Position numbers and translations under genes: made by a program. From Flavobacteriales bacterium (GTDB taxonomy: Bacteria > Bacteroidota > Bacteroidia > Flavobacteriales > BACL11), in assembly GCA_018695965.1 (NCBI GenBank), contig JABHQB010000147.1:1-5917 (forward strand): a DNA stretch of 5,917 nt, given 5' to 3'. Below the pieces are notes generated by a model that was given only the letters and a program-made list of their open reading frames with translations, made no database searches and was not told the origin of the DNA. Of the stretch, positions 1 to 5,917 are shown one piece after another. Position 1 is the stretch's first letter; the number at the start of each line of letters is the position of its first letter.

Positions 1-1710
1 CTATTTTCTGCAAATTCATATTCACAACCTCCAGTAACTGCTATTTTTGAAGTAGATATGAATTTATATCCAAATTCGTATTCGACTGTTGAATTCTACA
101 GAGGGGGGCAATCATATCCAATGATTAATATTGGAGGAAATCATTATCAATATACAACAACAGTTCCTGGATTTCAAGCTTCAAATTATACTTATAAATT
201 TAAGGTAGATAGTATTTTAGAATCATTTAATGGTGCCGAGAGTTGTGTTGCTATTACACCGACAGACACATTAAGAGTAATAAATTTAAATACAAATGCA
301 CCTTCAATTGTGTGTTGGGAAACATGTTCTTTTTGTATAATATATGGCTGTACAGATTCAACAGCTTCTAACTTTAATCCTATCGCAACTGTTGATGACA
401 GCACTTGCATTACATGTAACTATGGCTGTATGGATACATTAGCAATGAATTTTGACTCACTAGCTACTTGCCAAGACACTTCCTGTATTTATCCCCAAAT
501 ATTTGGTTGTACAGATTCAACAGCATGTAATTATGATTTTTTAGCGAATATAGATGATAGTTCTTGTGGGTATATAGTTGGGTGTACAGATTCTTTAGCG
601 TTTAATTATGATTCTTTGTCGACTTGCAATGATAGTAGTTGTTTGTATGAATATAATGTTACATTTCAATTAGACCTTAGAGAGCAAGTAAATATTTCAT
701 ATTTAATACCAGAGATTAATGGAGCATTTAACGGATGGTGTGGTAATTGTGCTCAAATGACTGATGTAAATAATGACTCTATTTGGGAAATAACAATCCC
801 ATTACTTGAAGGCTCAGGTCCTTCAGGAGCTCCTGGTTGGCAATATAAATTTTCTGCTGATAATTGGAATGTTGAAGAGAATTTATTTTCAGGAGATCCT
901 TGTACATTTACATCATCCGGATATACAAATAGATATATAAATGTTACGCAAGACACTATTTTAGATCCTGTTTGCTGGCAAAGTTGTGTTGATTGTTTTG
1001 GGCCACAGAGCTCATATAATGTTACTTTTCAGGTTGATATGACAAATGTAAATGGATTTAGTGTTCCAGAAATTAATGGAGAGTTTAATGGATGGTGTGG
1101 CAACTGCTGGCCTATGACTGATGTTAATGGAGATGATATTTGGGAGTTTACAACTTTAATAGATACTTCATTACAAGAGTATAAATTTTCTGCTGATAAT
1201 TGGAATATTCAAGAACAATTAGACTCTAGTATGAGTTGTGTATTATCCATTATTGACTCTTCTGGAAACGTATATGTAAATAGATACTTAGATATTAATT
1301 CAGACACTATTTTAGAGGTTGTATGTTGGGAAGAATGTACGGATTGTTTTATTATGCAACCTTCATGGGACTGCAATGGTCAAGGAGATTGTTTTAACCC
1401 TGGAACTGGATTAGGGTTGTATCTAGACTCACTTGATTGTACGCTAAATTGTCAAACCACTCAATTAATGGAGATGAATAATAATTATATAATTTATCCA
1501 AATCCAACAAGTGAATTTATCTATATTAATAGTAAAGAAAATATTGATAATATTATTATCTATAATAAAATTGGTGAAATAATATTTCAAATTGATAATC
1601 CAAACCTCATGACAGAGATTAATTTTTCAGGAAAATCATCAGATATTTATTTCATGGAGATTTATTATGGCACTAATATATATCGAGAAAAAGTTATTTA
1701 CACTCAATAG
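1..1710 (+). CDS. Modular T9SS-secreted surface protein, 5'-truncated; possible glycan-binding protein
   Basis: The reading frame is open from base 1, so the ATG at 58 is an internal Met and the true start lies upstream; 569 residues are visible. In order they hold: a divergent beta-rich module (residues about 11-112), four 21-residue Cys/Asp repeats (116-214), two similar modules carrying an FNGWCGNC motif (218-332 and 339-449), a Cys-rich motif (455-484) and a T9SS type A-like sorting domain (496-569, with YPNP). Each of the three modules ends in a CWxxCxxC motif. The FNGW motif and the later YKFSADNW strand recall starch/glycogen-binding E-set domains (CBM48/CBM20-like), but this is resemblance by eye. 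No catalytic motif is visible; a catalytic domain could lie upstream. The stop is three bases before the GH16 start, suggesting a shared transcript and a role in beta-glucan capture or breakdown. The secreted modular architecture is well supported; the function is inferred. Confidence 0.85.
   Translation, partial: LFSANSYSQPPVTAIFEVDMNLYPNSYSTVEFYRGGQSYPMINIGGNHYQYTTTVPGFQASNYTYKFKVDSILESFNGAESCVAITPTDTLRVINLNTNAPSIVCWETCSFCIIYGCTDSTASNFNPIATVDDSTCITCNYGCMDTLAMNFDSLATCQDTSCIYPQIFGCTDSTACNYDFLANIDDSSCGYIVGCTDSLAFNYDSLSTCNDSSCLYEYNVTFQLDLREQVNISYLIPEINGAFNGWCGNCAQMTDVNNDSIWEITIPLLEGSGPSGAPGWQYKFSADNWNVEENLFSGDPCTFTSSGYTNRYINVTQDTILDPVCWQSCVDCFGPQSSYNVTFQVDMTNVNGFSVPEINGEFNGWCGNCWPMTDVNGDDIWEFTTLIDTSLQEYKFSADNWNIQEQLDSSMSCVLSIIDSSGNVYVNRYLDINSDTILEVVCWEECTDCFIMQPSWDCNGQGDCFNPGTGLGLYLDSLDCTLNCQTTQLMEMNNNYIIYPNPTSEFIYINSKENIDNIIIYNKIGEIIFQIDNPNLMTEINFSGKSSDIYFMEIYYGTNIYREKVIYTQ
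31..336 (+). other. Module 1: divergent beta-sandwich-like domain of gene 1
   Basis: It shares with the two later modules an opening VTxxFEVDM strand, a YKFKVD strand near the middle, an SCVAI segment and a closing CWETCSFC. It lacks the FNGWCGNC motif; the matching place reads VEFYRGGQSYPM. It is probably the same fold with a changed face. The boundary at the left is approximate, because the preceding residues may be linker. Confidence 0.6.
346..642 (+). repeat. Four 21-residue Cys/Asp-rich repeats in gene 1
   Basis: Units lie at 346-408, 424-486, 505-567 and 580-642, each exactly 63 bases, separated by linkers of 4-6 codons. Each unit begins GC[TM]D, has an aromatic residue at position 10 (NF or NY) and ends in an Asp/Ser stretch and Cys. 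Every unit has Cys at positions 2 and 21. Unit 3 adds Cys at position 8, and units 2 and 4 add one at position 16. Such repeats are common in secreted proteins of marine Bacteroidota. The paired Cys and acidic residues suggest small disulfide-closed, perhaps calcium-binding spacers, but that role is inferred. Confidence 0.85.
652..1347 (+). repeat. Tandem FNGWCGNC modules 2 and 3 of gene 1
   Basis: Module 2 spans 652-996 and module 3 spans 1015-1347, joined by six codons. Both run YNVTFQ[LV]D, then PEINGxFNGWCGNC, MTDVN, IWE, YKFSADNWN, a TNRY or VNRY strand, DTIL and CWxxCxDC. Module 2 carries an extra Gly/Pro/Ser loop (EGSGPSGAPGW) that module 3 lacks. The shared order of strands and Cys shows a duplicated domain. 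The likely fold is an immunoglobulin-like beta sandwich of the carbohydrate-binding E-set kind, inferred from the FNGW motif and aromatic residues. Confidence 0.8.
1363..1452 (+). other. Cys-rich WDCNGQGDCFNPGTG motif before the sorting domain
   Basis: About 30 residues with four Cys, containing WDCNGQGDCFNPGTG and ending in DCTLNC. I recognise the same general pattern from secreted marine Bacteroidota proteins, where it tends to sit just before a T9SS sorting domain. It probably forms a small disulfide-held knob between the modules and the sorting domain. Its function is unknown. Confidence 0.55.
1486..1707 (+). other. T9SS type A-like C-terminal sorting domain of gene 1
   Basis: The last 74 residues start with YIIYPNPTSEFIYI, continue with an IIIYNKIGEIIF strand and end with IYFMEIYYG and REKVIYTQ. 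This is the usual pattern of a T9SS C-terminal sorting domain: YPNP, a strand describing the 'nature' of the motif, then a basic/hydrophobic last strand. It predicts export across the outer membrane and release or attachment at the cell surface. Confidence 0.9.
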
Positions 1711-1713
1711 ATT

Positions 1714-1770
1714 ATGAAAAGAATAATTTTATCAATAATATTTTTGGTCTCATATACTGCTTCTTTCAGT
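1714..1770 (+). other. Sec signal peptide of the GH16 enzyme
   Basis: MKR is followed by a hydrophobic run, IILSIIFLV, and then SYTASFS before Gln20. Cleavage is predicted after Ser19, leaving an N-terminal Gln, common in exported Bacteroidota proteins. T9SS substrates need this Sec step first. Confidence 0.85.
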
Positions 1771-2784
1771 CAGAATTGGCAATTAATTTGGGAAGACGAT
1801 TTTAATGGCAATTCTTTGGATCAAAGTAAATGGGCTCACGATATAGGTACCGGCTCTCAATACGGTATGTGGGGATGGGGAAATGGAGAGTTACAGTATT
1901 ATCAACCTCAAAATACAATTTTAAATAATGGAATTGCTAAAATTGAAGTTAAAGAAGAGCCAAATGGTATTGTTGATTCCTGGGGCGCATCATCATATTT
2001 TTCTTCTTCAAAAATCACTACTAAAGGAATCTTTGATTTTAGATATGGTAAAGTGGAAGCTAGAATTAAAACTATTGATGGTCAAGGTTTTTGGCCTGCA
2101 TTTTGGATGTTGCCAACTGGAGGAAGTTGGCCTTGTGATGGAGAAATAGATATTATGGAGCAGTGGGGAAATAATTATTTAACAAATAGTACAACTGGAG
2201 CTGCACATATCGGGACTTGTCCTTATTCACAATCTACACATTTTTATGAGAGTTTCTCTAGTTATATTTCATCGGGATCATATGCTGATGATTTTCATAC
2301 CTACTCGGTAATTTGGAAAGAGGATACTATTACTTGGTATGTGGATGAAACGGAACTATTTTCTTTAAATCCATCAAGTTACTGGTCTATCCCATCCCAA
2401 AGTGCTTGGCCTTTTAACGCTAATGAATGGTATCTAATGATTAATTTAGCTATTACTCAAGCTGGACCAAATTCTAATACAGTATTTCCAAATCAAATGG
2501 AAATTGATTATGTTAGAGTTTACCAAGAAAACACTACTAGTATTGAGAGTGTTAGGGAGAATGAAAATATAATTTATCCTAACCCTTCAAATAATTATAT
2601 AGTTTTCAAAGGAAATAATCTTAAATATATTAGAATCTATAATATTGAGGGAAGCTTAATTTTAGATAAGATATTGAATCAGAATAAAACGATAAATGTA
2701 GAGCATCTTGATAGTGGGATGTATTTGGTTGAGTTAGAAGATTCATTTGGGGTTAAGACTAATAAAAAAGTAATAATTAATTAA
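1714..2784 (+). CDS. GH16 endo-beta-1,3-glucanase (laminarinase-like), T9SS-secreted
   Basis: A complete 356-residue enzyme that should cut internal bonds of beta-1,3-glucan such as laminarin, keeping the anomeric configuration. A signal peptide covers residues 1-19, the GH16 domain about 22-271 and a T9SS sorting domain about 283-356. The active-site strand reads GEIDIMEQWG, giving nucleophile E144, assisting D146 and acid/base E149; the Met between D and E marks the beta-bulge form used by laminarinases. WGWGNGELQYY, FWPAFWMLP, H165 and MEIDYVRVYQ are further family marks. Its only two Cys, C141 and C169, flank the active site. The start at 1714 is chosen because the signal peptide follows at once; it lies three bases after gene 1, with no Shine-Dalgarno sequence. 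GH16 membership is certain. Laminarin is the likeliest substrate, but a mixed-linkage glucan or another GH16 substrate cannot be excluded. Confidence 0.95.
   Translation: MKRIILSIIFLVSYTASFSQNWQLIWEDDFNGNSLDQSKWAHDIGTGSQYGMWGWGNGELQYYQPQNTILNNGIAKIEVKEEPNGIVDSWGASSYFSSSKITTKGIFDFRYGKVEARIKTIDGQGFWPAFWMLPTGGSWPCDGEIDIMEQWGNNYLTNSTTGAAHIGTCPYSQSTHFYESFSSYISSGSYADDFHTYSVIWKEDTITWYVDETELFSLNPSSYWSIPSQSAWPFNANEWYLMINLAITQAGPNSNTVFPNQMEIDYVRVYQENTTSIESVRENENIIYPNPSNNYIVFKGNNLKYIRIYNIEGSLILDKILNQNKTINVEHLDSGMYLVELEDSFGVKTNKKVIIN
2560..2781 (+). other. T9SS type A-like C-terminal sorting domain of the GH16 enzyme
   Basis: The last 74 residues contain ENIIYPNPSNNYIVF, the strand YIRIYNIEGSLI, the turn LDSGMYLVEL and the final KTNKKVIIN. 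It follows the GH16 domain by about 11 residues. The order of strands matches the sorting domain of gene 1, so both should use the same secretion machine. Confidence 0.92.
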
Positions 2785-2789
2785 AGAAT

Positions 2790-4466
2790 ATGGATATTGC
2801 AAAAATAGATGTTATTGTATTTGTTTCTTATTGTGTTTTGATTTTAGCAATAGGTTTGTATGTTTCAAGAAATAAAGATGGTAAGAAAAAAACAGCTGAA
2901 GATTATTTCTTAGCGGGAAAATCTTTGCCATGGTGGGCAGTTGGAGCTTCACTAATTGCTGCAAATATCTCTGCAGAACAATTTATTGGAATGTCAGGCT
3001 CAGGTTTTGCTCTTGGTTTAGCTATTGCTTCTTATGAATGGATGGCTGCAATAACTTTATTAGTAGTTGCAAAATATTTTCTCCCGATTTTTATTCAGAA
3101 AGGCTTATACACCATCCCAGAGTTTATTGAGAAGAGATATAGCACTAATCTAAAAACAATTTTAGCGATTTTCTGGATTGCATTATTTGTGTTTGTTAAT
3201 TTAACCACAGTATTGTATTTAGGAGGAAAAGCTTTAGATACAATTATTGGAACAGGGGATGGCAGTATTTTAATGACTAGCATAATTGGATTAGCACTTT
3301 TTGCATTAGCTTATTCTTTATGGGGAGGGCTTGCTGCAGTTGCTTGGACTGATGTAGTTCAAGTTGTTGTTTTGATATTTGGTGGTTTTATGATGACTTA
3401 CTTTGCATTAATTCATGTTAGTGGTGATGCGGATTCTTGGTTGATAGGTTTAAAGAGTGTATACAATACTGTCCCAGAGAGATTTTCAATGATATTATCA
3501 AAAGGAGAAATATTTACTCCAAATGGAAAGGATGCTTGGTGGGACTTACCTGGTCTTGCTGTATTAGTTGGAGGAATTTGGGTTGCTAATCTTTATTACT
3601 GGGGTTTTAATCAGTATATTATTCAAAGAACATTAGCTGCAAAAAATCTTCAAGAAGGTCAAAAAGGACTTGTCTTTGCTGCATTTTTGAAATTATTAAT
3701 TCCAATTTTCGTGGTTCTTCCTGGAATAATTGCATATGTTATGATCTTAGATCCAGCAACAGGTGCATTTGTAAAAGAATCATTACCATCAAGTTTTCTA
3801 GGGTTAGACGGGAGTATCTCAAATGATAATGCTTCTCCTTGGTTAATTAAAACTATAATTCCTGTTGGACTTAAAGGATTAATTTTAGCTTCATTAGCAG
3901 CTGCAATTGTTTCATCTCTTGCATCTATGATTAATTCGACATCTACAATTTTTACAATGGATATTTATAAATCATTATTTAATAAGAAAGCAACAGATGA
4001 TCAAATGGTTAAAGTAGGTAGAATCTCAGGTTTTATAGCTTTAATGATAGCTTTAGTGATAGCTCCACAATTAGGAAGTTTGGGTCAAGTCTTTCAATTT
4101 ATTCAAGAGTATACAGGTGTAGTTAGTCCTGGTATATTAGCTGTTTTCTTAATGGGTCTTTTTTATAAGAAATCAACCAATAATGCAGCAATTTGGGGTG
4201 TTATTCTTTCAATACCTATCGCTATGTATTTTAAAGTTGCGCCAGAGAGTTGGATGTTTGTTAATATTCCATTTATGCATCAAATGCTTATTACGTGTAT
4301 AGGTACTATAATCATAATATACGCAATCAGCTATCTTGAAGGACATAAGAATAATCCAAAAGCCATAATATTATCAAAAGAATTATTCTCAACTTCATCA
4401 TCTTTTAATATTTCCGCTTTTCTTGTTTTATTAATCACAGTATTCCTTTACGCTTTCTTTCAATAA
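2790..4466 (+). CDS. Sodium/sugar symporter, SSS family, vSGLT-like
   Basis: A complete 558-residue inner-membrane carrier that should couple sodium entry to uptake of glucose or galactose. The sequence has many hydrophobic segments, consistent with the 14-helix SSS fold. From memory of the vSGLT structure, its key residues map with constant offsets: N64/Q69/E88 to N59/Q64/E83, N260 and gate Y263 to N267 and Y270, K294 to K301, and Q428 to Q439. The sodium-site residues A62, I65, A361, S364 and S365 map to A57, I60, A372, S375 and S376. The sugar-site S91 appears to be A86. The start at 2790 lies five bases after the GH16 stop, has no Shine-Dalgarno sequence and gives MDIAKIDVIVF, a normal beginning. 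Between a GH16 and a GH3 enzyme the substrate is most likely glucose. Family is certain; exact sugar is inferred. Confidence 0.95.
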   Translation: MDIAKIDVIVFVSYCVLILAIGLYVSRNKDGKKKTAEDYFLAGKSLPWWAVGASLIAANISAEQFIGMSGSGFALGLAIASYEWMAAITLLVVAKYFLPIFIQKGLYTIPEFIEKRYSTNLKTILAIFWIALFVFVNLTTVLYLGGKALDTIIGTGDGSILMTSIIGLALFALAYSLWGGLAAVAWTDVVQVVVLIFGGFMMTYFALIHVSGDADSWLIGLKSVYNTVPERFSMILSKGEIFTPNGKDAWWDLPGLAVLVGGIWVANLYYWGFNQYIIQRTLAAKNLQEGQKGLVFAAFLKLLIPIFVVLPGIIAYVMILDPATGAFVKESLPSSFLGLDGSISNDNASPWLIKTIIPVGLKGLILASLAAAIVSSLASMINSTSTIFTMDIYKSLFNKKATDDQMVKVGRISGFIALMIALVIAPQLGSLGQVFQFIQEYTGVVSPGILAVFLMGLFYKKSTNNAAIWGVILSIPIAMYFKVAPESWMFVNIPFMHQMLITCIGTIIIIYAISYLEGHKNNPKAIILSKELFSTSSSFNISAFLVLLITVFLYAFFQ

Positions 4467-4492
4467 ATCTTAATATTTATGTATAAATCTTA
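4463..4492 (+). repeat. 10-base direct repeat around the GH3 start
   Basis: ATAAATCTTA occurs at 4463-4472, over the symporter stop codon, and again at 4483-4492, just inside the GH3 gene, 20 bases apart. It spans the 12-base gap and the GH3 start codon. In DNA this AT-rich it may be chance. No hairpin or Shine-Dalgarno sequence is visible here. Confidence 0.35.
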
Positions 4493-4529
4493 TTTCCTTA
4501 TAATATCCCTCCTTTGTTTTTCTTCATGT
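4479..4529 (+). other. Lipoprotein signal peptide of the GH3 enzyme
   Basis: MYKSYF is followed by a hydrophobic run, LIISLLCF, and the lipobox FSSC with Cys17. Phe at -3 is less usual than Leu, but the small residues at -2 and -1 fit. Residues after Cys17 read SNEDS; acidic residues just after the Cys are part of the known surface-export signal of Bacteroidota lipoproteins, so the enzyme may face the outside. Confidence 0.8.
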
Positions 4530-5917
4530 AGTAATGAAGATTCTAAGTCATCATTTTTACTAGATTCAGAAAATGAAGAGTCAATTAGTAGTTTGATAAA
4601 TGATATGACTATAGAAGAGAAGGTTGGGCAAACTTGCCAGATTACTTTAGATGCAATATTAAAGAAAGACTCATCAGGAGTTTTATTAGAACCTCATCAA
4701 ATAGATCAAGAAAAATTAGATCAAGCGATATTAGAATATAATATAGGATCTGTTCTGAATGTATCCAACCATACTTTTAGTTTAGAAACATGGCATAGTA
4801 TAATTGATGATATTCAAACCATAGCATTAACAACCAACCATAAAATCCCAATTATATATGGTGTAGATGCTATTCATGGAGCTACTTATATTCAAAATAG
4901 CACTTTATTTCCTCAAGAAATAGGTTTAGCAGCAACTTGGGATACTTCTCATGCTAGAGTGATGGGAGCAATCACTGCCTATGAAACAAGAGCCTCTGGA
5001 GTTCCTTGGAATTTTTCACCTGTCTTAGATTTGGGTAGGCAACCAATTTGGTCACGATTTTTTGAAACATTAGGTGAAGATGTTTATTTAGTAAAGACAA
5101 TGGGTAAATCCATAATTAATGGGTATCAAGGAAATGGTATGATTGATAAATATCATGTAGCTGCTTGTTTAAAACACTATGTAGGTTATAGCTATCCATC
5201 AAGTGGTAGAGATAGGACTCCTGCTCTTATCCCAGAAAGAACAATGGAGGAATATTATCTTCCTCCTTTTAAAGAAGCTATTGATGCTGGAGCTTTAACT
5301 GTTATGATAAACAGTGGTGAGGTAAATGGAATTCCGGGTCATGCTAACAAATATTTACTTACAGATGTTCTAAAAGATAAATGGGGATTTTCTGGATTTA
5401 CTGTCTCAGATTGGGAAGATTTTATCAATTTACATAAAGTAGCACAAACAGATTCTACATTAAAAGACGCTATTGCAACAGCTATTAATGCTGGTGTTGA
5501 CATGAGCATGGTTCCTAATAATCCAGAATATAAGAACTATTGTAAATTATTAATTGAATTAGTAAAAGAAGGAAGAGTTAGTGAGGTCCGTTTAGATGAT
5601 GCAGTTAGAAGAATCCTTAGAGTAAAACATCAATTAGGATTATTAAATGAGGTTCGAATTCCAATTGATAATGATTATCCAAAATTTGGATCAGAAGAAC
5701 ATAGAGTATCAGCTTACAATGCTGCATCAGAATCAATAACATTATTAAAAAATGAAAAAGACATTCTTCCATTATCTATTAATAATTCAATATTGCTTAT
5801 TGGCCCAACAGCAAATAGCTTAAATTGTTTAAATGGAGCATGGACACATACATGGCAAGGATTGGATGAAACATATAATAATGATTATCCAACAATTAAA
5901 GATGTAATTGAAGAAAG
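4479..5917 (+). CDS. GH3 beta-glucosidase lipoprotein, 3'-truncated
   Basis: The frame is open from ATG 4479 to the window edge, giving 479 residues of a protein that usually has about 750. It should remove terminal glucose from beta-gluco-oligosaccharides. Residues 1-17 are a lipoprotein signal ending at Cys17. The GH3 N-terminal barrel covers about 40-380, with YGVDAIHG (D130), the W191-R193-E196 and GED segment, K232-H233, R244-D245-R246 and nucleophile D311 in SDW. The second domain starts near 410 at SITLLKN. The acid/base Glu of that domain lies beyond the window. GED is followed by Val rather than the more usual Pro. The start is fixed by the lipoprotein signal and by an in-frame stop at 4464. 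It follows the symporter by 12 bases, so it is probably the fourth gene of the operon. GH3 is certain; exo-beta-1,3-glucosidase action on laminarin oligosaccharides is inferred from neighbours. Confidence 0.95.
   Translation, partial: MYKSYFLIISLLCFSSCSNEDSKSSFLLDSENEESISSLINDMTIEEKVGQTCQITLDAILKKDSSGVLLEPHQIDQEKLDQAILEYNIGSVLNVSNHTFSLETWHSIIDDIQTIALTTNHKIPIIYGVDAIHGATYIQNSTLFPQEIGLAATWDTSHARVMGAITAYETRASGVPWNFSPVLDLGRQPIWSRFFETLGEDVYLVKTMGKSIINGYQGNGMIDKYHVAACLKHYVGYSYPSSGRDRTPALIPERTMEEYYLPPFKEAIDAGALTVMINSGEVNGIPGHANKYLLTDVLKDKWGFSGFTVSDWEDFINLHKVAQTDSTLKDAIATAINAGVDMSMVPNNPEYKNYCKLLIELVKEGRVSEVRLDDAVRRILRVKHQLGLLNEVRIPIDNDYPKFGSEEHRVSAYNAASESITLLKNEKDILPLSINNSILLIGPTANSLNCLNGAWTHTWQGLDETYNNDYPTIKDVIEE

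Noticed and set aside
58..60. ATG at 58 as the start of gene 1
   Set aside because: The frame is open to base 1, and the Met lies inside the VTAIFEVDM strand that matches the start of modules 2 and 3. No signal peptide follows, although the protein has a T9SS sorting domain.
192..410. Minus-strand open frame of 72 codons
   Set aside because: It lies opposite the well-supported repeats of gene 1 and has no recognisable domain.
346..642. CRISPR-like or non-coding repeat array
   Set aside because: The period is a multiple of three, the frame is open throughout, and the units are similar as protein but diverged as DNA, so these are protein repeats.
753..956. Minus-strand open frame of 67 codons
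   Set aside because: It lies opposite module 2 of gene 1, whose motifs are clearly coding on the plus strand.
1928..2149. Plus-strand open frame inside the GH16 gene
   Set aside because: It is out of frame with the GH16 catalytic domain and shows Leu/Lys-rich translation typical of shifted AT-rich coding DNA.
1711..2789. Promoters of the Bacteroidota TTTG/TAnnTTTG kind between genes
   Set aside because: The gaps are only 3 and 5 bases, and TTTG words inside genes are common in this AT-rich DNA, so no promoter can be supported.
3095..3283. Minus-strand open frame of 62 codons
   Set aside because: It is opposite conserved helices of the symporter and has no independent support.
4464..4480. 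Terminator between the symporter and GH3 genes
   Set aside because: Only 12 bases separate the genes, and no GC-rich hairpin is present.

Overview
The window looks like chromosomal DNA from an AT-rich marine member of the Bacteroidota, probably class Flavobacteriia. The evidence is two C-terminal type IX secretion (T9SS) sorting domains, Cys/Asp-rich 21-residue repeats of a kind common in marine Bacteroidota surface proteins, very AT-rich start regions with no Shine-Dalgarno sequence, and a lipoprotein signal followed by acidic residues. Genus cannot be read from this sequence.

The window is filled by four same-strand genes with almost no space between them. (1) 1-1710 is the 3' part of a modular secreted protein; its 5' end lies outside the window. 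It has three beta-sandwich-like modules, four 21-residue repeats, a Cys-rich motif and a T9SS sorting domain. (2) 1714-2784 is a complete family GH16 endo-beta-glucanase, most likely a laminarinase, with signal peptide and T9SS sorting domain. (3) 2790-4466 is a complete sodium/sugar symporter very close in motif content to Vibrio vSGLT. (4) 4479-5917 is the 5' part of a family GH3 beta-glucosidase made as a lipoprotein; it runs off the right edge.

The gaps between genes are 3, 5 and 12 bases, so the four are almost certainly co-transcribed. No promoter or terminator is visible. No stretch over 300 bases lacks a gene, and no RNA gene, mobile element or CRISPR array was found.

Together the genes read as part of a beta-glucan (probably laminarin) use locus. 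The secreted modular protein may bind glycan, the T9SS-exported GH16 would cut it into oligosaccharides, the lipoprotein GH3 would release glucose, and the symporter would bring glucose across the inner membrane with sodium. The catalytic families are well supported. The laminarin assignment and the glycan-binding role of gene 1 are inference. No SusC/SusD pair lies in the window, though one could flank it. The least explained part is the modular first gene.
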